Assembly (NCBI GenBank): GCA_017621015.1
Contig: JAGAUC010000278.1
Span: 1-6,176 of the forward strand
Length of the DNA stretch: 6,176 bases
Source: Clostridia bacterium
GTDB lineage: Bacteria; Bacillota; Clostridia; Oscillospirales; CAG-272
Reading direction: 5' to 3'
The notes beneath the pieces are model-generated. The model was not told where the DNA came from and searched no databases. It saw only the letters and a list, made by a program, of their open reading frames with translations. The position numbers and the translations under genes are program-made. The stretch's first letter is position 1. The number at the start of each line of letters is the position of its first letter. Below, in pieces: positions 4,666 through 6,176 of the stretch.

Positions 4666-5433
4666 ATGGCAAAAATCATATCTTTTGCGAACCAAAAGGG
4701 CGGCGTTGGTAAAACAACGTCGGCTATAAATATTGCCGCTTCGCTTGGTGTGCACGGGCACAGGGTGCTTATGATCGACCTGGACCCCCAGGGAAACACC
4801 ACCAGCGGCGTTGGCGTGCCAAAAAAACAGCTCAAATACACATCGAAAGACGTTTTAATGGGCGACGCGGCGGCTAAGGACGCGATTTTGGAGACGGAGT
4901 TTGAGAATCTTTCCTTGATTCCGACCAACATTTCGCTTGCCGGCGCCGAATTTGAACTCTTTGACACCTTTGAGGTGGATGCGCCAAACTGTATGAAGAA
5001 GGCGATCGCGCCCATCATGGACGATTACGATTACATTGTGGTGGACTGTCCCCCCTCACTTAGCATGCTCACCATCAACTCCTTTACGGCCAGCGACGGC
5101 ATTGTGGTGCCGATGCAGTGCGAGTTTTACGCGCTGGAGGGCCTTTCTCAGCTGATGGGAACCATCAAGGGCATCAAGCAGAAGTACAACCCAAATCTTG
5201 TGGTGGCAGGCATTTTGGTTACCATGTATAACCCGCGTTTGCTTCTTTCCATGCAGGTTATGGAGGAGCTTCGCAAACACTATTCGGACAAGCTTTTCGC
5301 AACGACGATCTCCCGCAACGTAAAGTTGACCGAGGCGCCCGGCTTTGGAAAGCCTGTATATTATTATGATAAGAACGCCAAGGGCAGCAAGGAATACCTT
5401 GAGGTTGCCAAGGAATTGGCGGAAAGAATATAA
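4666..5433 (+). CDS. parA: ParA/Soj chromosome-partitioning ATPase
   Basis: 255 residues, the normal length for a chromosomal Soj/ParA. It binds DNA non-specifically as an ATP dimer and is released when ParB stimulates ATP hydrolysis, which helps move the origin; in B. subtilis the homologue also controls DnaA. The deviant Walker A motif KGGVGKTT is at 11-18, with signature lysine K11 and P-loop lysine K16. DLDPQGN (38-44) contains the catalytic-position D40. Walker B is YIVVDCPPSL (123-132). The C-terminal SRNVKLTEAPGFGKP (216-230) corresponds to the family's conserved IPRNxxLSEAPSxG block, with Ser in place of the usual Pro. There is no N-terminal helix-turn-helix, so this is the chromosomal rather than the plasmid P1-type class. 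ATG 4666 is 5 nt after GGAGGAG. parB follows after 12 bp in the same operon. parS sites A-C lie upstream of the promoter. Confidence 0.96.
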   Translation: MAKIISFANQKGGVGKTTSAINIAASLGVHGHRVLMIDLDPQGNTTSGVGVPKKQLKYTSKDVLMGDAAAKDAILETEFENLSLIPTNISLAGAEFELFDTFEVDAPNCMKKAIAPIMDDYDYIVVDCPPSLSMLTINSFTASDGIVVPMQCEFYALEGLSQLMGTIKGIKQKYNPNLVVAGILVTMYNPRLLLSMQVMEELRKHYSDKLFATTISRNVKLTEAPGFGKPVYYYDKNAKGSKEYLEVAKELAERI

Positions 5434-5445
5434 GGAGGCGAAAAA

Positions 5446-6176
5446 ATGGCAGAGAAAAAGACAAGAGGGGGTCTCGGTCACGGTTTTTATGACATTTTTG
5501 ACGACAACGAGACCTCAAACAAAAACGCGGCAGCAGAAATGGTGCGCATTTCCAACATCGAGCCCAGAAAGGACCAGCCCAGAAAGACCTTTGACAAGGA
5601 GGCTCTGGAGGCTTTGGCGGATTCGATCGGAAAATACGGCGTGCTTCAGCCTATTATCATTCGCGAAAACATTGCCAATCCCGATACATACGAGATCATT
5701 GCCGGTGAACGTCGCTGGAGAGCGGCCAAATTGGCAGGAAAAACCGAGATTCCGGCCGTTATTATCGACGGCGACGAGCTCAAGGCGGCGCAGGTCTCCA
5801 TCATTGAGAACGTTCAGCGTGAGGATCTCAATCCCGTGGAGGAAGCTATGGCTTACGAGACGCTGATCGAGCGCTTTGGCCTCAAGCAGGACGAGGTGGC
5901 GGCGCAGGTTGGCAAGAGCCGCTCGGCCATCGCCAATATGCTTCGTCTTTTGGACCTTCCGGATGAGGTTCTGGAGATGCTTCGCGACGGACAGATCTCT
6001 ACCGGTCACGCGCGCACGCTGCTTGCACTTGACAACGAGGAGAATATGCTTCCGCTGGCAAACAAGATCGTAACCAACAATATGTCGGTCCGCGAGGTGG
6101 AAAATGCGGTTAAAAAGCTCAATTCCATTGATCAGGCGGCGGCAGAGGCCGAAATTGCGGCTCCTTCGCCCTATAA
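5446..6176 (+). CDS. parB: ParB/Spo0J chromosome-partitioning protein, 3' end cut by the window
   Basis: 243 codons are readable before the window ends; families of this type run to about 280-300 residues, so most of the C-terminal dimerisation domain is missing. ParB binds parS, uses CTP to close into a sliding clamp, stimulates ParA and loads SMC at the origin. The N-terminal KKTRGGLGHGFYDIF (4-18) is a variant of the conserved KxGLGRGLxxLF tail that contacts ParA. The CTP-binding domain has IAGERRWRA (85-93) and ENVQREDLNP (121-130). The helix-turn-helix region includes VGKSRSAIANMLRLLDLP (155-172) and STGHARTLL (185-193), with R159, M165, D170 and G187 at the specificity positions. The R and G are parS-type residues, unlike the upstream Noc. 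ATG 5446 has GGAGG (5434-5438) 7 nt upstream, abutting the parA stop. It does not reach a stop codon in the window. Confidence 0.95.
   Translation, partial: MAEKKTRGGLGHGFYDIFDDNETSNKNAAAEMVRISNIEPRKDQPRKTFDKEALEALADSIGKYGVLQPIIIRENIANPDTYEIIAGERRWRAAKLAGKTEIPAVIIDGDELKAAQVSIIENVQREDLNPVEEAMAYETLIERFGLKQDEVAAQVGKSRSAIANMLRLLDLPDEVLEMLRDGQISTGHARTLLALDNEENMLPLANKIVTNNMSVREVENAVKKLNSIDQAAAEAEIAAPSPY

Noticed and set aside
1..6176. CRISPR array, tRNA, rRNA, insertion sequence or riboswitch
   Set aside because: No regularly spaced repeats, cloverleaf sequence, transposase frame or recognisable riboswitch core (for example a TPP box before thiI) was seen on either strand.

Overview
The window looks like an origin-proximal piece of a Bacillota (Firmicutes) chromosome, most likely a clostridial lineage of roughly balanced GC content. 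This rests on the rsmG-noc-parA(soj)-parB(spo0J) order, strong GGAGG-type ribosome binding sites, extended -10 promoters and a ThiI without a rhodanese domain. All genes are on the + strand. The species cannot be named from the sequence.

Layout. Positions 1-249 are non-coding: two GC-rich perfect hairpins that resemble a dispersed intergenic repeat, a nested AT-rich inverted repeat, and a good promoter. Next comes a DEDDh exonuclease (250-1332, TTG start) whose N-terminal half carries a duplicated module of about 55 residues followed by a four-cysteine zinc ribbon; its exact function is unknown. A 108-bp gap holds a parS-type site and a strong intrinsic terminator. Then thiI (1441-2619, tRNA 4-thiouridine synthetase) and rsmG (2626-3360, 16S rRNA m7G527 methyltransferase) lie 6 bp apart and end at a second strong terminator. 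noc (3568-4419) follows. A 246-bp gap contains three parS palindromes, a terminator-like hairpin built around one of them, A-tracts and the parA promoter. parA (4666-5433) and parB (5446 to the window edge, incomplete) form a tight operon.

How the parts work together. ParB is expected to load on the parS sites as a CTP-dependent clamp and, with the ParA ATPase, to segregate the origin and recruit SMC. Noc is a ParB paralogue that in Bacillus binds a different palindrome (NBS) and protects the nucleoid from division. The two paralogues here differ at the four known specificity positions exactly as Noc and ParB do: Gln-Lys-Lys-Arg in the first, Arg-Met-Asp-Gly in the second. The parS palindromes are spread through the whole block; one forms the rsmG start codon and one forms the stem of a hairpin after noc. 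ThiI and RsmG are tRNA/rRNA modification enzymes; RsmG is a usual neighbour of noc, ThiI is not.

The core (ParABS plus Noc) is a known system. The less ordinary points are the domain architecture of the exonuclease, an AAWTTCGACA-like motif recurring next to parS sites, parS-type palindromes overlapping start codons, and a terminator just upstream of thiI with no visible promoter after it.
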